DNA of 64,000 bases from Candidatus Bathyarchaeota archaeon (lineage in GTDB: Archaea; Thermoproteota; Bathyarchaeia; Bathyarchaeales; Bathycorpusculaceae): positions 1-64,000 of the forward strand of contig JAOULW010000001.1 in NCBI GenBank assembly GCA_029881805.1, read 5' to 3'. The notes under the pieces are model-generated. The model ran no database searches and was not told the origin of the DNA. It saw nothing but the letters and a program-made list of their open reading frames with translations. The position numbers and the translations under genes are program-made. This document shows, piece by piece, positions 8,565-16,409 of this stretch (the first letter of the stretch is position 1; the number at the start of each line of letters is the position of its first letter).

Positions 8565-9632
8565 ATGCCTGCAATCTCCATTGACACGTTCTTTGCATGT
8601 TCGCTAATGGTTTTGCTGGTGCTTTCAGCAATGGCTGGCGCCTCAAAACTACTGTATCCACACATAACCAACACAATCGGCGAGAACATGGGCGAAAGAT
8701 ATAGAGAAACTTCCAAATACATCCTTCTAAATGATGGAACACCTTCAAATTGGGGACAAAACAATCAGACAATCCCAGAAATATTCGGGCTGGCCAAGAA
8801 GAACTCGAATAACCCATATGAGTTGGATATAGACAAGGTTTCAAGGCTGAACAGTGAAAACGTTTATGCTTTTAGCTATGCCCAAATGTTTACAGCACTG
8901 AAGTTTTCTGACGTGTCCCTTAGGATAAAGATGGAAACTTTTTTTGACGTTGCCATAAATCTGACCGCGGTTTTTGAAGCATCAAATGAAACAACCTATC
9001 AATTTGAAATCTTGTCTCGAAAATACGGAGTATCTGTTCAAACAGAGCTAAGATGTTATGTGATTGCGGAAAGCTACTTTGAATCTTATTATGTCTTTGC
9101 TTCGAATGGCAGGAGTAACCTAAACATAACAATTCCGAATGACGTTGACGGACCTGCCTTGTTAGCCGTTCTTGCAAGATCCACAGATGACACTCAAATC
9201 GTGTCTTTCGAATCATACAGTTTAGCACATAACTCTACAGAACCCCAACCTGGTGGCGCTTTTCTGAGGCTCAGCCCCCTAAACTATTCTTTAACTGCGT
9301 CTTTCGTTTACCCAGAGACGATGTTGTCAAATGCTTACGCTTTGACTTTTGATTACAGTTTAACATTGACGCAAACTTCAATCAGCAACGACTCCGCCAC
9401 ATACGATGTTGCAAATTTCCTAGACTTCAGCCCAACATTACTCATCGTGACTGGCTGGAATTCCACAAACTTCTTCACTGAATGGACAGCATACCCTCAG
9501 ATACCTCTTGAGACAGGCGCAGACTTTGCAGATTCGATGACACTCTCAGATGTCTATGCCTATTCATACATTGTCACGATAAACTCTGTCCTTTACAAGT
9601 GCACAATATGGCTTGGAGGTCCAAGAAATTGA
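8565..9632 (+). CDS. membrane-anchored surface protein of the pilus cluster
   Basis: A strong AGGAGGT site (8551-8557) precedes the ATG at 8565. The 355-residue protein has one N-terminal hydrophobic helix (about 9-31, FFACSLMVLLVLSAMAGASKL) without a clear class III signal, and a large extracellular domain rich in Asn/Thr/Ser sequons (NLT, NET, NIT, NST, NYS). It seems to be a structural or adhesive component of the pilus. No named family recognised. The next gene starts within its last 25 bases, so the two are translationally coupled. Confidence 0.65.
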   Translation: MPAISIDTFFACSLMVLLVLSAMAGASKLLYPHITNTIGENMGERYRETSKYILLNDGTPSNWGQNNQTIPEIFGLAKKNSNNPYELDIDKVSRLNSENVYAFSYAQMFTALKFSDVSLRIKMETFFDVAINLTAVFEASNETTYQFEILSRKYGVSVQTELRCYVIAESYFESYYVFASNGRSNLNITIPNDVDGPALLAVLARSTDDTQIVSFESYSLAHNSTEPQPGGAFLRLSPLNYSLTASFVYPETMLSNAYALTFDYSLTLTQTSISNDSATYDVANFLDFSPTLLIVTGWNSTNFFTEWTAYPQIPLETGADFADSMTLSDVYAYSYIVTINSVLYKCTIWLGGPRN

Positions 9633-10051
9633 AGCGTCAAAATGAGGGACAAATCAGGATAATCGAAGCCTTTCTAGCTGTTCTAATCATTTTTTCAGCT
9701 TTCGCTGTGTCTGCGAATCTCGCGGCGACTCAAACCATGGCGAAAAATGATGATTTGACCTCCGTGGGGTTGCAGGCGCTTTTGAAATTGGATTCTGATG
9801 GAAGCTTAGGAAAGCACATAGATGGCGGAAACTGGAGTGCTCTCAGAGATTCTCTCAGCCTTGTTTTGCCGGTCGGTGTGGCCTTTAATCTGACAGTCTA
9901 TGATGAGCAAATGCAACGAGTCAACAACGCAGTCGTCTCGAATGGTGCTTTTGGCAGTCAAGACGTCGCTTTCGTGGAGTATGTTTGCGCAAGTAGCGGA
10001 TCTGTTTTCCGTTGCTACGAGGTTCATTTGTGTTTGGCGGTGGCCAAATGA
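9608..10051 (+). CDS. small pilin-like protein
   Basis: The start is placed at ATG 9608 (MAWRSKKLKRQ), overlapping the previous gene. The 147 residues have a basic leader followed by NEGQ and a hydrophobic helix IRIIEAFLAVLIIFSAFAV. The Gly-Gln junction resembles the G|Q prepilin peptidase site of archaellins, but the charged residue normally at -2 is Glu, so processing is uncertain. The mature domain is short, about 110 residues, with a few sequons. It is probably a minor pilin; its stop overlaps the next start (ATGA). Confidence 0.65.
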   Translation: MAWRSKKLKRQNEGQIRIIEAFLAVLIIFSAFAVSANLAATQTMAKNDDLTSVGLQALLKLDSDGSLGKHIDGGNWSALRDSLSLVLPVGVAFNLTVYDEQMQRVNNAVVSNGAFGSQDVAFVEYVCASSGSVFRCYEVHLCLAVAK

Positions 10052-10821
10052 TGTGGCACAAGAGAAAACTCAGAGCAAACAGTTCAGGGCAGCTTCTTAT
10101 AGTGGCTGCCTTAGCCATAGCCATACTGATTTCTTCAACCACGATTTACGTTTATGAAGTTAGTAAGGAAATAAACAGTGCAAATTCTTGGCCGATGACT
10201 GATTATGTCTTAGCCTTAAAGCAAAGCACAAGAAACACTGTGGTGAGTTCTCTTGTCAATGCTTCAAATGGAGGAGAAGAAACAGTGTTAACAGCAAATC
10301 TGAACGAGCTTTCTGAAGTTCTAAGGAGCTTGGATCAATTTGGGATTTGTCAGCTGGATTTTTATGTTTCAAATGATTCGGCGTATGATATGGGTGTGCG
10401 GCTTTCGTGGAACACGAGTGACTCTGGAGTTTCGAGCGCTTATGCAAATTTCACTTTGAACGTTTACGGTATAGCAGCAAATTTGGCGGTAGAATATACC
10501 ATCAATGTAACGACATTGATTGCAGTCAATGGCTACTATACTAGGCTTGCAGGCGATGAAAAACTGGTTAATCTAACATGCAATGTTTTTAATGAGGGAA
10601 AGCCGGCGCTAGCCAAGAACATAAGTCTGTTTTACGAAACGCTTGGAAGCTGGATACCTGTCAATTCGTCTAACAATCTTTCCGTGATTGATTGTGGTAA
10701 TGGCACGTACACCGCGTCTTTTACCGTTGACATCGCGTTGGATACTGTGACAGTTTCGGCACACATTTTTGACCTACGCGATGTTTTTGTTCAAGCAAAG
10801 ACCACTTGCTACGAAGCCTAG
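10048..10821 (+). CDS. pilin-like surface protein, last gene of the cluster
   Basis: Starts at ATG 10048, which overlaps the previous stop by four bases. The 257 residues begin with a basic leader, then NSSGQ and a hydrophobic helix LLIVAALAIAILISSTTIYV, again a Gly-Gln junction like that of the preceding protein. The extracellular part contains an Ig-like beta region (about 160-250, with AVNGYYTRLAGDEKLVNLTC and GNGTYTASFTVD) and many N-glycosylation sequons. It is likely a pilin or pilus-tip protein. Genes 9608 and 10048 share leader style and may be a paralogous pair. No specific family recognised. Confidence 0.65.
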   Translation: MMWHKRKLRANSSGQLLIVAALAIAILISSTTIYVYEVSKEINSANSWPMTDYVLALKQSTRNTVVSSLVNASNGGEETVLTANLNELSEVLRSLDQFGICQLDFYVSNDSAYDMGVRLSWNTSDSGVSSAYANFTLNVYGIAANLAVEYTINVTTLIAVNGYYTRLAGDEKLVNLTCNVFNEGKPALAKNISLFYETLGSWIPVNSSNNLSVIDCGNGTYTASFTVDIALDTVTVSAHIFDLRDVFVQAKTTCYEA

Positions 10822-10896
10822 TTTATGCAAATAGGTTTCGAGTCACTTAAATACAAAATGCGTCATTTCTAAGTAAACGGAAAATGGGGCTTCTGA

Positions 10897-11586
10897 ATGA
10901 CTGAAAAGCCTGACTATCGTCATCTCTTCGTTCTGCTGAAACTTGCAGAGATGGGCGCCCATAGAAGGACGGCAAGAATCTCGACAGAATATTTGGCTGG
11001 AAAACTAGGCACGTCGCAGCAGACAGCTTCGCGCTATTTAATAGAGCTCGATAACAAAGGATGGATTAAGCGAACTGTAACGCCTGAAGGCTGCCTCATT
11101 AAGATTACGGAGGCAGGCGTTAAAGAACTTCAAAAGCTCCATTCAAACCTGCGTTTTTTAATGGAATCCGCCTATCCGCCTTCAATAACTTTAGAAGGCA
11201 CAGTTTTTACCGGATTGGGCGAAGGAGCCTACTACATATCAAAAGAGAAATACCAGAAGCAATTCATTGAGAAGCTGGGCTTTGATCCTTATCCTGGCAC
11301 GCTTAATCTTAGGCTTACGACTGATTATGATGTTAAGGCTCGTTCAGAACTTGAGGCTTACCCGGCCATTGAGGTGGAAGGATTTAGAGATGAGGACCGC
11401 ACTTTTGGACACGTGAAATGTTATCCTGCAACAATCGAGAACAAGGTGAAAGGAGCCTTGATCTTGGCCTTGAGAACGCATTATGATGTTTCGGTTTTGG
11501 AGATCATTGCGCCTGTTTTTCTTAGAAAGCATCTTAAATTGAGGGATGGACATAAGGTTAAGGTAGAAGTTTTAACGTTGCCGTAA
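10897..11586 (+). CDS. ribK: riboflavin kinase, CTP-dependent (RibK) with N-terminal winged helix
   Basis: Phosphorylates riboflavin to FMN using CTP in archaea. Residues 1-90 are a winged-helix DNA-binding domain (ARISTEYLAGKLGTSQQTASRYLIELDNKGW), residues 95-229 the kinase: GTVFTGLGEGAYYISKEKYQ, LGFDPYPGTLNLRL, and ATIENKVKGALILALRTHYDVSVLEIIAPVFLR, the known archaeal signatures. The fusion suggests autoregulation of flavin genes, as in other archaeal RibK (RibR) proteins. A CTTAAATAC TATA box lies at 10848-10856, about 45 bases before the start. The FAD synthetase gene that uses its product is 1 kb away on the opposite strand. Confidence 0.94.
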   Translation: MTEKPDYRHLFVLLKLAEMGAHRRTARISTEYLAGKLGTSQQTASRYLIELDNKGWIKRTVTPEGCLIKITEAGVKELQKLHSNLRFLMESAYPPSITLEGTVFTGLGEGAYYISKEKYQKQFIEKLGFDPYPGTLNLRLTTDYDVKARSELEAYPAIEVEGFRDEDRTFGHVKCYPATIENKVKGALILALRTHYDVSVLEIIAPVFLRKHLKLRDGHKVKVEVLTLP

Positions 11587-11603
11587 ATTCCGAAGTGCTC
11601 CTT

Positions 11604-12227
11604 TTAGGTTCTAGTTGAATAAGTGTAGACAAATTCATGTGTTGCTTTTGGTTTGCGTTTCGTTGCCAACATGTACCCAAACAATAATCCAATAACCAAA
11701 CCGCCCAAATGCGCTAGATAATTAACATTTAGCCCCGAACTAATCATCAATAAAAAGAAGGAATACAATAATGCCCCTATTATCGACTGGCCGATTGTAC
11801 GTCTGACATAAATCGTGACGGCACCAAACAGTCCGAAAAGAGCGCCCGAAGCACCCGCTGAAGGTCGTGCTAACGGTCCGAAAAGCAGAGACAGCAGGTT
11901 GCCAGCTAACCCGCTAAAGAGATATATGGAAAGATATTCTTGAAGGTTAAATATTTCTTCCGCCCTAAGCCCAAAAATGAGCAGAAAAAACATGTTACCC
12001 AGCAAATGAACAATGTTCACGTGCACAAACATGGCTGTAAAAAGTTGCCAAAACCAGCCTTTTAGAACAAGATCATTCACTTGACCAAGCTGCTCGATAA
12101 CGTGATAATTTATTTCTATGAAATCACCGCTGAGCATCGATGTGTAAGCGTAAACAGCTATGTTTAGTATGATTATAATGTATGTTGGAAAAAATTTCTT
12201 GGAGTCTTTAAGAAACATCAAGCTCAT
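11604..12227 (-). CDS. rhomboid family intramembrane serine protease
   Basis: A six-helix membrane protease of 207 residues. The catalytic serine is in GASGALFG (S127) and the dyad histidine in YLAHLGG (H173); the loop between helices 1 and 2 has WFWQLFTAMFVHVNIVHLLGNMFFL, the conserved HxxxN region. Substrates are unknown. Its ATG overlaps the FAD synthetase stop by four bases (ATGA), so it is the last gene of a four-gene operon with dphB, DUF357 and ribL; no functional link is obvious. A short basic tail is predicted to be cytoplasmic. Confidence 0.92.
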   Translation of the reverse strand: MSLMFLKDSKKFFPTYIIIILNIAVYAYTSMLSGDFIEINYHVIEQLGQVNDLVLKGWFWQLFTAMFVHVNIVHLLGNMFFLLIFGLRAEEIFNLQEYLSIYLFSGLAGNLLSLLFGPLARPSAGASGALFGLFGAVTIYVRRTIGQSIIGALLYSFFLLMISSGLNVNYLAHLGGLVIGLLFGYMLATKRKPKATHEFVYTYSTRT

Positions 12228-12673
12228 CGTTCGAAGTCCTCAATGATTTTCTTTTTGATTTTTGACGAACTGTCCAGTTCGTCCTCTTCAAACTTGCTGA
12301 TTCTAACAATTTTTATCTTTAATCCTTGCTTTTCTACGTAGTCTCTTACGTTTTTTTCCATGCCGTCTTGATCGTATCCGAAAGCAATTACATCTGGTTT
12401 TATTTTTTCGATGACCTTTCCAAGATCAAATTTTTCGTAGCCAAGAACTGCTTCGTCAACGACTTTCAAGGATTCAACAAGGGTTCGCCGCTGATTTTCG
12501 AACATAACTGGTTTCTCTCCTTTCCTTTTCTCCATGGTGCTGTCTCTGGCTACAATAACTACGAGCTCTGCATCTTTCCCGCCAGACTTTTTTGCTTCTT
12601 CTAGAAACTTGACATGTCCAAGATGCAATAGGTCAAATACACCGGAAGCCAAAACTATTGTTCGTTTGCTCAT
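12224..12673 (-). CDS. ribL: FAD synthetase (archaeal RibL)
   Basis: Adenylyltransferase that makes FAD from FMN and ATP. The 149 residues carry the nucleotidyltransferase motif GVFDLLHLGH (about 11-20), ARDSTMEKRKGEKPVMFENQRRTLVESLK and GYDQ, as in archaeal RibL. A start six codons upstream (12691) is possible, but ATG 12673 overlaps the DUF357 stop by four bases, matching the coupling of the other genes here. Glycerol-3-phosphate cytidylyltransferase is the main alternative for this fold; the ribK gene nearby supports the flavin role. Confidence 0.9.
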   Translation of the reverse strand: MSKRTIVLASGVFDLLHLGHVKFLEEAKKSGGKDAELVVIVARDSTMEKRKGEKPVMFENQRRTLVESLKVVDEAVLGYEKFDLGKVIEKIKPDVIAFGYDQDGMEKNVRDYVEKQGLKIKIVRISKFEEDELDSSSKIKKKIIEDFER

Positions 12674-12942
12674 TTCTTTTTTGCTGGCCATTCAAATTTC
12701 ACTACTCCTAGCAGTTTTAATGCATCTAGCAACCCTTCACAATAGGCGACGGAAGCTAGACTTACTTCATTCTTCTTTTTATCCCTATAGTACTTAGCGT
12801 CCTCTAGATAGGCTTTGGCAACTTCCACAATCCTTCCAGCGGCGTCAGCACCAACCTGCGTGTGAGCATCAGCGATTTGCACTTCGCTAAGAACGTGTTC
12901 TGCAGAAGCTATGTACTTTGAAACAAGCTTTTCCAAACTCAT
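12670..12942 (-). CDS. DUF357 family protein
   Basis: A 90-residue helical protein matching the archaeal DUF357 pattern: VSKYIASAEHVLSEV near the N-terminus and GRIVEVAKAYLEDAKYYRDK, then ALASVAYCEGLLDALKLLG-like sequence. The function is unknown. It overlaps dphB upstream and ribL downstream by four bases each, a common neighbourhood for DUF357 in archaea, which hints at a housekeeping role. Confidence 0.85.
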   Translation of the reverse strand: MSLEKLVSKYIASAEHVLSEVQIADAHTQVGADAAGRIVEVAKAYLEDAKYYRDKKKNEVSLASVAYCEGLLDALKLLGVVKFEWPAKKK

Positions 12943-13736
12943 TTTGCCATCTCCATTACTTTCTTAGGAGCGCCAGCCAGTACTATGAGGGCTTCTGCTT
13001 CCATGAAATGAAGTTTTCCGGGAAAAATAACGCTGTAGGGTGGGGCCCCAAAATCGTAGTTTAGCAAGTTTTCCAGAAAATCAGCCTTGACAATTGGGTT
13101 CTTGCTTCCGGCCCTGGCTATTCCTACTCCAAGCGTTTTCATTGTGATTATGCGCTTTTTATTTTTCTCTTCGATTTTCAAGAGAGATTCCAGGCTTTCT
13201 TTGATGCTCAGACAACGTTTTTTCTCAACTTGGATATCTAGCAGACAAAGTGTGTGTAGTTCCAGTTTCCTGTTTTGGGTTATGACTTCATATGGGGTTT
13301 CGGAGAAGTTTTCCGGGAATGGAACGGTTACACTTTTTCCGAATTTGTAATTGTGTAGGCCCGATAAGCCCTCGACAGCAGAAATTATGGAAGCACCGTG
13401 AATTATGTGTGTTTTTATCCTCTTCTTTTCAGCCTCCAATCGCAAGGCAATGTGGGTTGTTGCTATGAGCGGGTCGCCTGGGACAAGCAGCACAGCCTTG
13501 CCTGTTTCTGCTGCTCTCAAAATCTTTTGTCCGCCTTCTTCCTCGAGCTCCTTCCTAGAGACGGAAGTTAGTGTTTTTCCAGAAATTTTTTGAAAGTTCT
13601 CTGTTGAAAAATTTGGTAGCAGATTGGTGTAAAGCTCTATGAAGACAGTGTCTGCGGTCTTGATTTCTTCTAGACCTCGTAGACTTATTCCCATTTCGTC
13701 GTGTAACCCGAGACCAATGAATACAATCTCAGTCAT
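12939..13736 (-). CDS. dphB: diphthine synthase
   Basis: S-adenosylmethionine-dependent methyltransferase of the tetrapyrrole methylase fold that methylates the modified histidine of elongation factor 2 during diphthamide synthesis. The 265 residues start with IVFIGLGLHDEMGISLRGLE, and contain ELYTN, VLLVPGDPLIATTHIALRLEA, and HGASIISAVEGLSGLHNYKFGKSVTVPF, the family landmarks. It is the first gene of the minus operon DphB - DUF357 - RibL - rhomboid. The other diphthamide genes are not in the window. Confidence 0.95.
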   Translation of the reverse strand: MTEIVFIGLGLHDEMGISLRGLEEIKTADTVFIELYTNLLPNFSTENFQKISGKTLTSVSRKELEEEGGQKILRAAETGKAVLLVPGDPLIATTHIALRLEAEKKRIKTHIIHGASIISAVEGLSGLHNYKFGKSVTVPFPENFSETPYEVITQNRKLELHTLCLLDIQVEKKRCLSIKESLESLLKIEEKNKKRIITMKTLGVGIARAGSKNPIVKADFLENLLNYDFGAPPYSVIFPGKLHFMEAEALIVLAGAPKKVMEMAK

Positions 13737-13853
13737 GGTTTCTTCCTTCTAGTCAAATTGGAATTAAAGCTTAAAGCTGTTAACTCTAACTAATGCTGAC
13801 AAAGCTAAATTTATTAAAGCGTGACTGAATGCATATTTACAAAAGCCTATCGG

Positions 13854-13959
13854 GGGCCCGTAGCTCAGTAAGGTTAGAGCGGCGGACTGACCGCTGCACG
13901 GGGTCGGGTTGAGGCTCTTAACCCGTAGGTCCCGGGTTCAATTCCCGGCGGGCCCGCCA
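13854..13959 (+). tRNA. tRNA-Lys(CTT) with intron, CCA encoded
   Basis: Acceptor arm GGGCCCG (13854-13860) pairs with CGGGCCC (13949-13955); discriminator G at 13956 and genomic CCA at 13957-13959. The D arm is GCTC/GAGC with a ten-base loop, and the T arm is CCGGG TTCAATT CCCGG. The anticodon loop CTCTTAA (13915-13921) gives CTT for lysine. The gene is 28 bases longer than the mature form; removing 13886-13913 restores a perfect anticodon stem GCGGG/CCCGT. A TATA-like TTTATTAAA lies at 13810-13818. It sits alone between dphB and the toroid-fold gene. Confidence 0.9.
13886..13913 (+). other. tRNA-Lys intron (28 nt), non-canonical position
   Basis: The extra 28 bases lie in the 5' strand of the anticodon stem, near position 30/31, instead of the usual 37/38. 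The boundary is uncertain by one base, because a G occurs at both ends. Inside, GACC (13889-13892) can pair with GGTC (13902-13905) to make an intron helix, and GTTGA can pair with TTAAC of exon 2. If spliced after 13888 instead, the stem would carry an A-C mismatch. I did not verify a bulge-helix-bulge. Confidence 0.65.
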
Positions 13960-14003
13960 CCTTTGAGATCTCCAACAAGAATAGAGAAAAGAGTGACATC
14001 GCA

Positions 14004-15074
14004 ATGGTTGATTGGATCAAGCTTCTGGAGAAAAGTCCGCTTGATTGGCTCCTAGATGAGGCCAACCCTTCTGTGCGCTGTTTTACACTGCGCGATGTTC
14101 TTGGTATGGAGGAATATGATTCTCAAGTGAAGGATGCGAAGCGAGAAATTCCCAAATCTACAGTTGTCCAGAAAATACTGCAGAAGCAAAATCGTGAAGG
14201 TTATTGGCAGGAGCCATCGGAGCCATACCATCCCAAATACAAGTCTTCTTATTGGCAGATAATGACGCTCAGCCAGCTGGGCATCGACAAAACCGACAAG
14301 AGAGTTGGTAAAGCCTGCGAATACATTTTTCAGTTTCAGCTAAAAGAAGGCGGCTTCTCCTCACACACCCAACTAACAGCATCAAAAGAATACGATTGGC
14401 TTCTGAAAAAAGGAAAAAAACTTTCACCTCGCGATGAGTTTGTGCAATCCATTATGTTTGAGCATCAATACTCGTGTCTTACAGGCAACATGGTAGCTGC
14501 GCTGATCAGAATGGGCTACGCAAACGACCAGAGAGTAGCTAAGGCTCTAGAATGGCTCTTAGAGATTCAGAACAGCGACGGCGGATGGCTCTGCCCCTAC
14601 TGGAGAGCTCATGTTAGGGATAAGCATGGCTGCTTTCACGGAACAATCTGCCCGCTGGAAGCTTTCTCCGAAGTCCCAAACAAGAATCTAACAAAAAAAA
14701 TGAAACAAACAATAGAACGAGGAGCAGAATTTCTACTCATGCACCGCTTGTTCAAGGCCGACCACCATAACTACAAAGTGATCAACAAGTCTTGGTTGCA
14801 GCTAAGTTTTCCATGGTTCTACGGATACAACATCCTAAGAGGATTAGATGTTCTGACCAAACTTGGATACATAAAAGATGAACGCTTGAACGACGCAGTC
14901 GAAATTCTTTTCCAGAAGCGGCAGAAGGATGGAACATGGATCTTGGAAAACGCCCCTATTGGAAGAATGCAAACTAACATAGAAGCGAAAGGAAAACCCA
15001 GCAAGTGGATCACCCTCATCGCCATGCGAGTGCTTAAGCGCCTATACTCGACAGATTCGAACGCACACAACTAG
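14004..15074 (+). CDS. prenyltransferase/squalene cyclase-like alpha-alpha toroid protein
   Basis: 356 residues made of repeated helical units with Gly-Gly/Trp motifs: REGYWQEP, QLKEGGFSSH, IQNSDGGWLCPYW and QKRQKDGTWILE at roughly 80-residue spacing, the QxxDGxW pattern of terpenoid cyclase and prenyltransferase toroids. The DxDD motif of squalene-hopene cyclases is not seen, so cyclase activity is doubtful; proteins like this are frequent in archaea without an assigned reaction. Starts 44 bases after the tRNA, with no shared operon. It could be a peptide- or lipid-binding scaffold instead. Confidence 0.75.
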   Translation: MVDWIKLLEKSPLDWLLDEANPSVRCFTLRDVLGMEEYDSQVKDAKREIPKSTVVQKILQKQNREGYWQEPSEPYHPKYKSSYWQIMTLSQLGIDKTDKRVGKACEYIFQFQLKEGGFSSHTQLTASKEYDWLLKKGKKLSPRDEFVQSIMFEHQYSCLTGNMVAALIRMGYANDQRVAKALEWLLEIQNSDGGWLCPYWRAHVRDKHGCFHGTICPLEAFSEVPNKNLTKKMKQTIERGAEFLLMHRLFKADHHNYKVINKSWLQLSFPWFYGYNILRGLDVLTKLGYIKDERLNDAVEILFQKRQKDGTWILENAPIGRMQTNIEAKGKPSKWITLIAMRVLKRLYSTDSNAHN

Positions 15075-15116
15075 AGTGCCAGATTATTTCTCAAACATAT
15101 ATCATTGATATAGTAT

Positions 15117-15272
15117 GTGGAACTCTGGTCTTTTCGGAGCGAACCATTAACTAGCAAAAACGAACAAAAAGGCGATAATGCTGAGGCTTCCTTACCTTCA
15201 GAGCGCTACACGATTTTCCACGCACTGTTCCAAGACTTAAAAGAGAAAGATGAAAAACGCAAGCTAAGATGA
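15117..15272 (+). CDS. possible small protein (51 residues)
   Basis: A GTG-start frame with protein-like composition, ending in RYTIFHALFQDLKEKDEKRK. A TATA-like ACATATATC at 15095-15103 lies about 20 bases upstream, which would give a leaderless mRNA. An overlapping ATG at 15115 is in another frame and closes quickly. No homology recognised. It ends five bases before the convergent MetE-like gene. Confidence 0.4.
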   Translation: MELWSFRSEPLTSKNEQKGDNAEASLPSERYTIFHALFQDLKEKDEKRKLR

Positions 15273-15276
15273 ATCG

Positions 15277-16308
15277 TTACTTCCCTTCCGATGATTTCGC
15301 CGCATTTACCGTTCTTTCCAGAAGTATTAGGGCAGCCTTTTGAGACGGCCAACCGCCCAAGCCGCAGTCAGGCCCAGTAAAGGCCATTCTGTCTCCGTAT
15401 TTTTCTCTAGCAATCTCAAGCCGTTTTTGAATGGTTTCTTCGCTTTCCACCAACTGCTCCTCTTGTGGTTTTGTTATGCCTCTTTCATAAAATTCAGCCA
15501 TAATTGAGTTTATGTCGGTTCTTGATATGCCAACTCTTATTTGCTTGTCCGCTTTTTCTAGCATACTTTTTGACACGCCTTCTATGTTTTTTGGAGATGC
15601 TGCGTATTCAAATGAGAATACATCGAGATTTCTGACGTTTAGTAAGTCTGACGCTCTTGATGGAGAATGAAGGTGAATCTGCTTTACAACACGATCGAAG
15701 TCAAAGGTTTTCTCCAAGATTTCTATAAGCGTGTCTCTGCCAGTGGTTATGTCTTGAAATCCAAAGCTGGGCTCGTCTATGGATACAACTTCAGTTTTAA
15801 TGTATTTGGAATTTAGAATCGAATTTTTTGCAAATCGTCTAACGGTTTCCGCAAACATTAGAAGGATGTCCATGTAAGCTGTAGTTCCGACCTCTTTAAG
15901 ATACAATTCCATCGGTCCCGTGACACACACACGAAGTGACACTTTTTTTTCAGTTTCTTCATAAAGCTGTTTAGCTTCTTTTTCGACTACATGCAACTCC
16001 GGTATTACTGCTTGCTTTTCCTCAACCAGGTATGTGCCCTTATTCATGGCATTGTGAATAACATCTGTGAACTGCCGATGCATATCGTAATGCTGTGGAT
16101 AGTTAACTACGTCTAAGCCAGTTTCACGTTTTTTTCTAAAGGAGCTGATTACAACTCGATAAAAGTTTTCCAGTAAGAACTTGTCTTTTTCTATACTTTT
16201 TCCACTGGTTATTGCTTCTCGTGCAATAGAATATGCACTATCGAACGTTTCTCTACTCACGTGGGACGGCAGGGGAAAACTTCCTGCATCATCGACAAGC
16301 GTATCCAT
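15277..16308 (-). CDS. MetE-like methyltransferase (cobalamin-independent methionine synthase C-terminal fold)
   Basis: 343 residues of the Meth_synt_2 barrel: SFPLPSHVSRETF at the start, DVVNYPQ, VCVTGPMELYLKEVG, SIDEPSFGFQD, IHLHSPSRASD and GPDCGLGGWPSQKAA near the C-terminus. The length matches the archaeal short MetE without the N-terminal folate-mimic domain. The zinc site appears altered: the usual His-x-Cys of the barrel is His-Leu-His here, while the Cys of GPDCGL is kept. The methyl donor (a corrinoid protein or methyltetrahydro-pterin) and acceptor are unknown. No metF or corrinoid protein gene lies next to it. Confidence 0.8.
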   Translation of the reverse strand: MDTLVDDAGSFPLPSHVSRETFDSAYSIAREAITSGKSIEKDKFLLENFYRVVISSFRKKRETGLDVVNYPQHYDMHRQFTDVIHNAMNKGTYLVEEKQAVIPELHVVEKEAKQLYEETEKKVSLRVCVTGPMELYLKEVGTTAYMDILLMFAETVRRFAKNSILNSKYIKTEVVSIDEPSFGFQDITTGRDTLIEILEKTFDFDRVVKQIHLHSPSRASDLLNVRNLDVFSFEYAASPKNIEGVSKSMLEKADKQIRVGISRTDINSIMAEFYERGITKPQEEQLVESEETIQKRLEIAREKYGDRMAFTGPDCGLGGWPSQKAALILLERTVNAAKSSEGK

Positions 16309-16409
16309 ACGGACATGTTAGCTGTTTGGGATAATTTAAAGCTAACTTGCTTTCATACAGTAAAGAATATATGTTACCGTTGTTCGTGAACAATAATTGG
16401 TGTTGAACG

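Noticed and set aside
13882-13894. Alternative anticodon arm GCGG...CCGC with GAC (Val) or TGA anticodon in the tRNA
   Set aside because: The loop would have an atypical base 3' of the anticodon and leave CTCTTAA unexplained. The Lys loop with a restored stem fits better.
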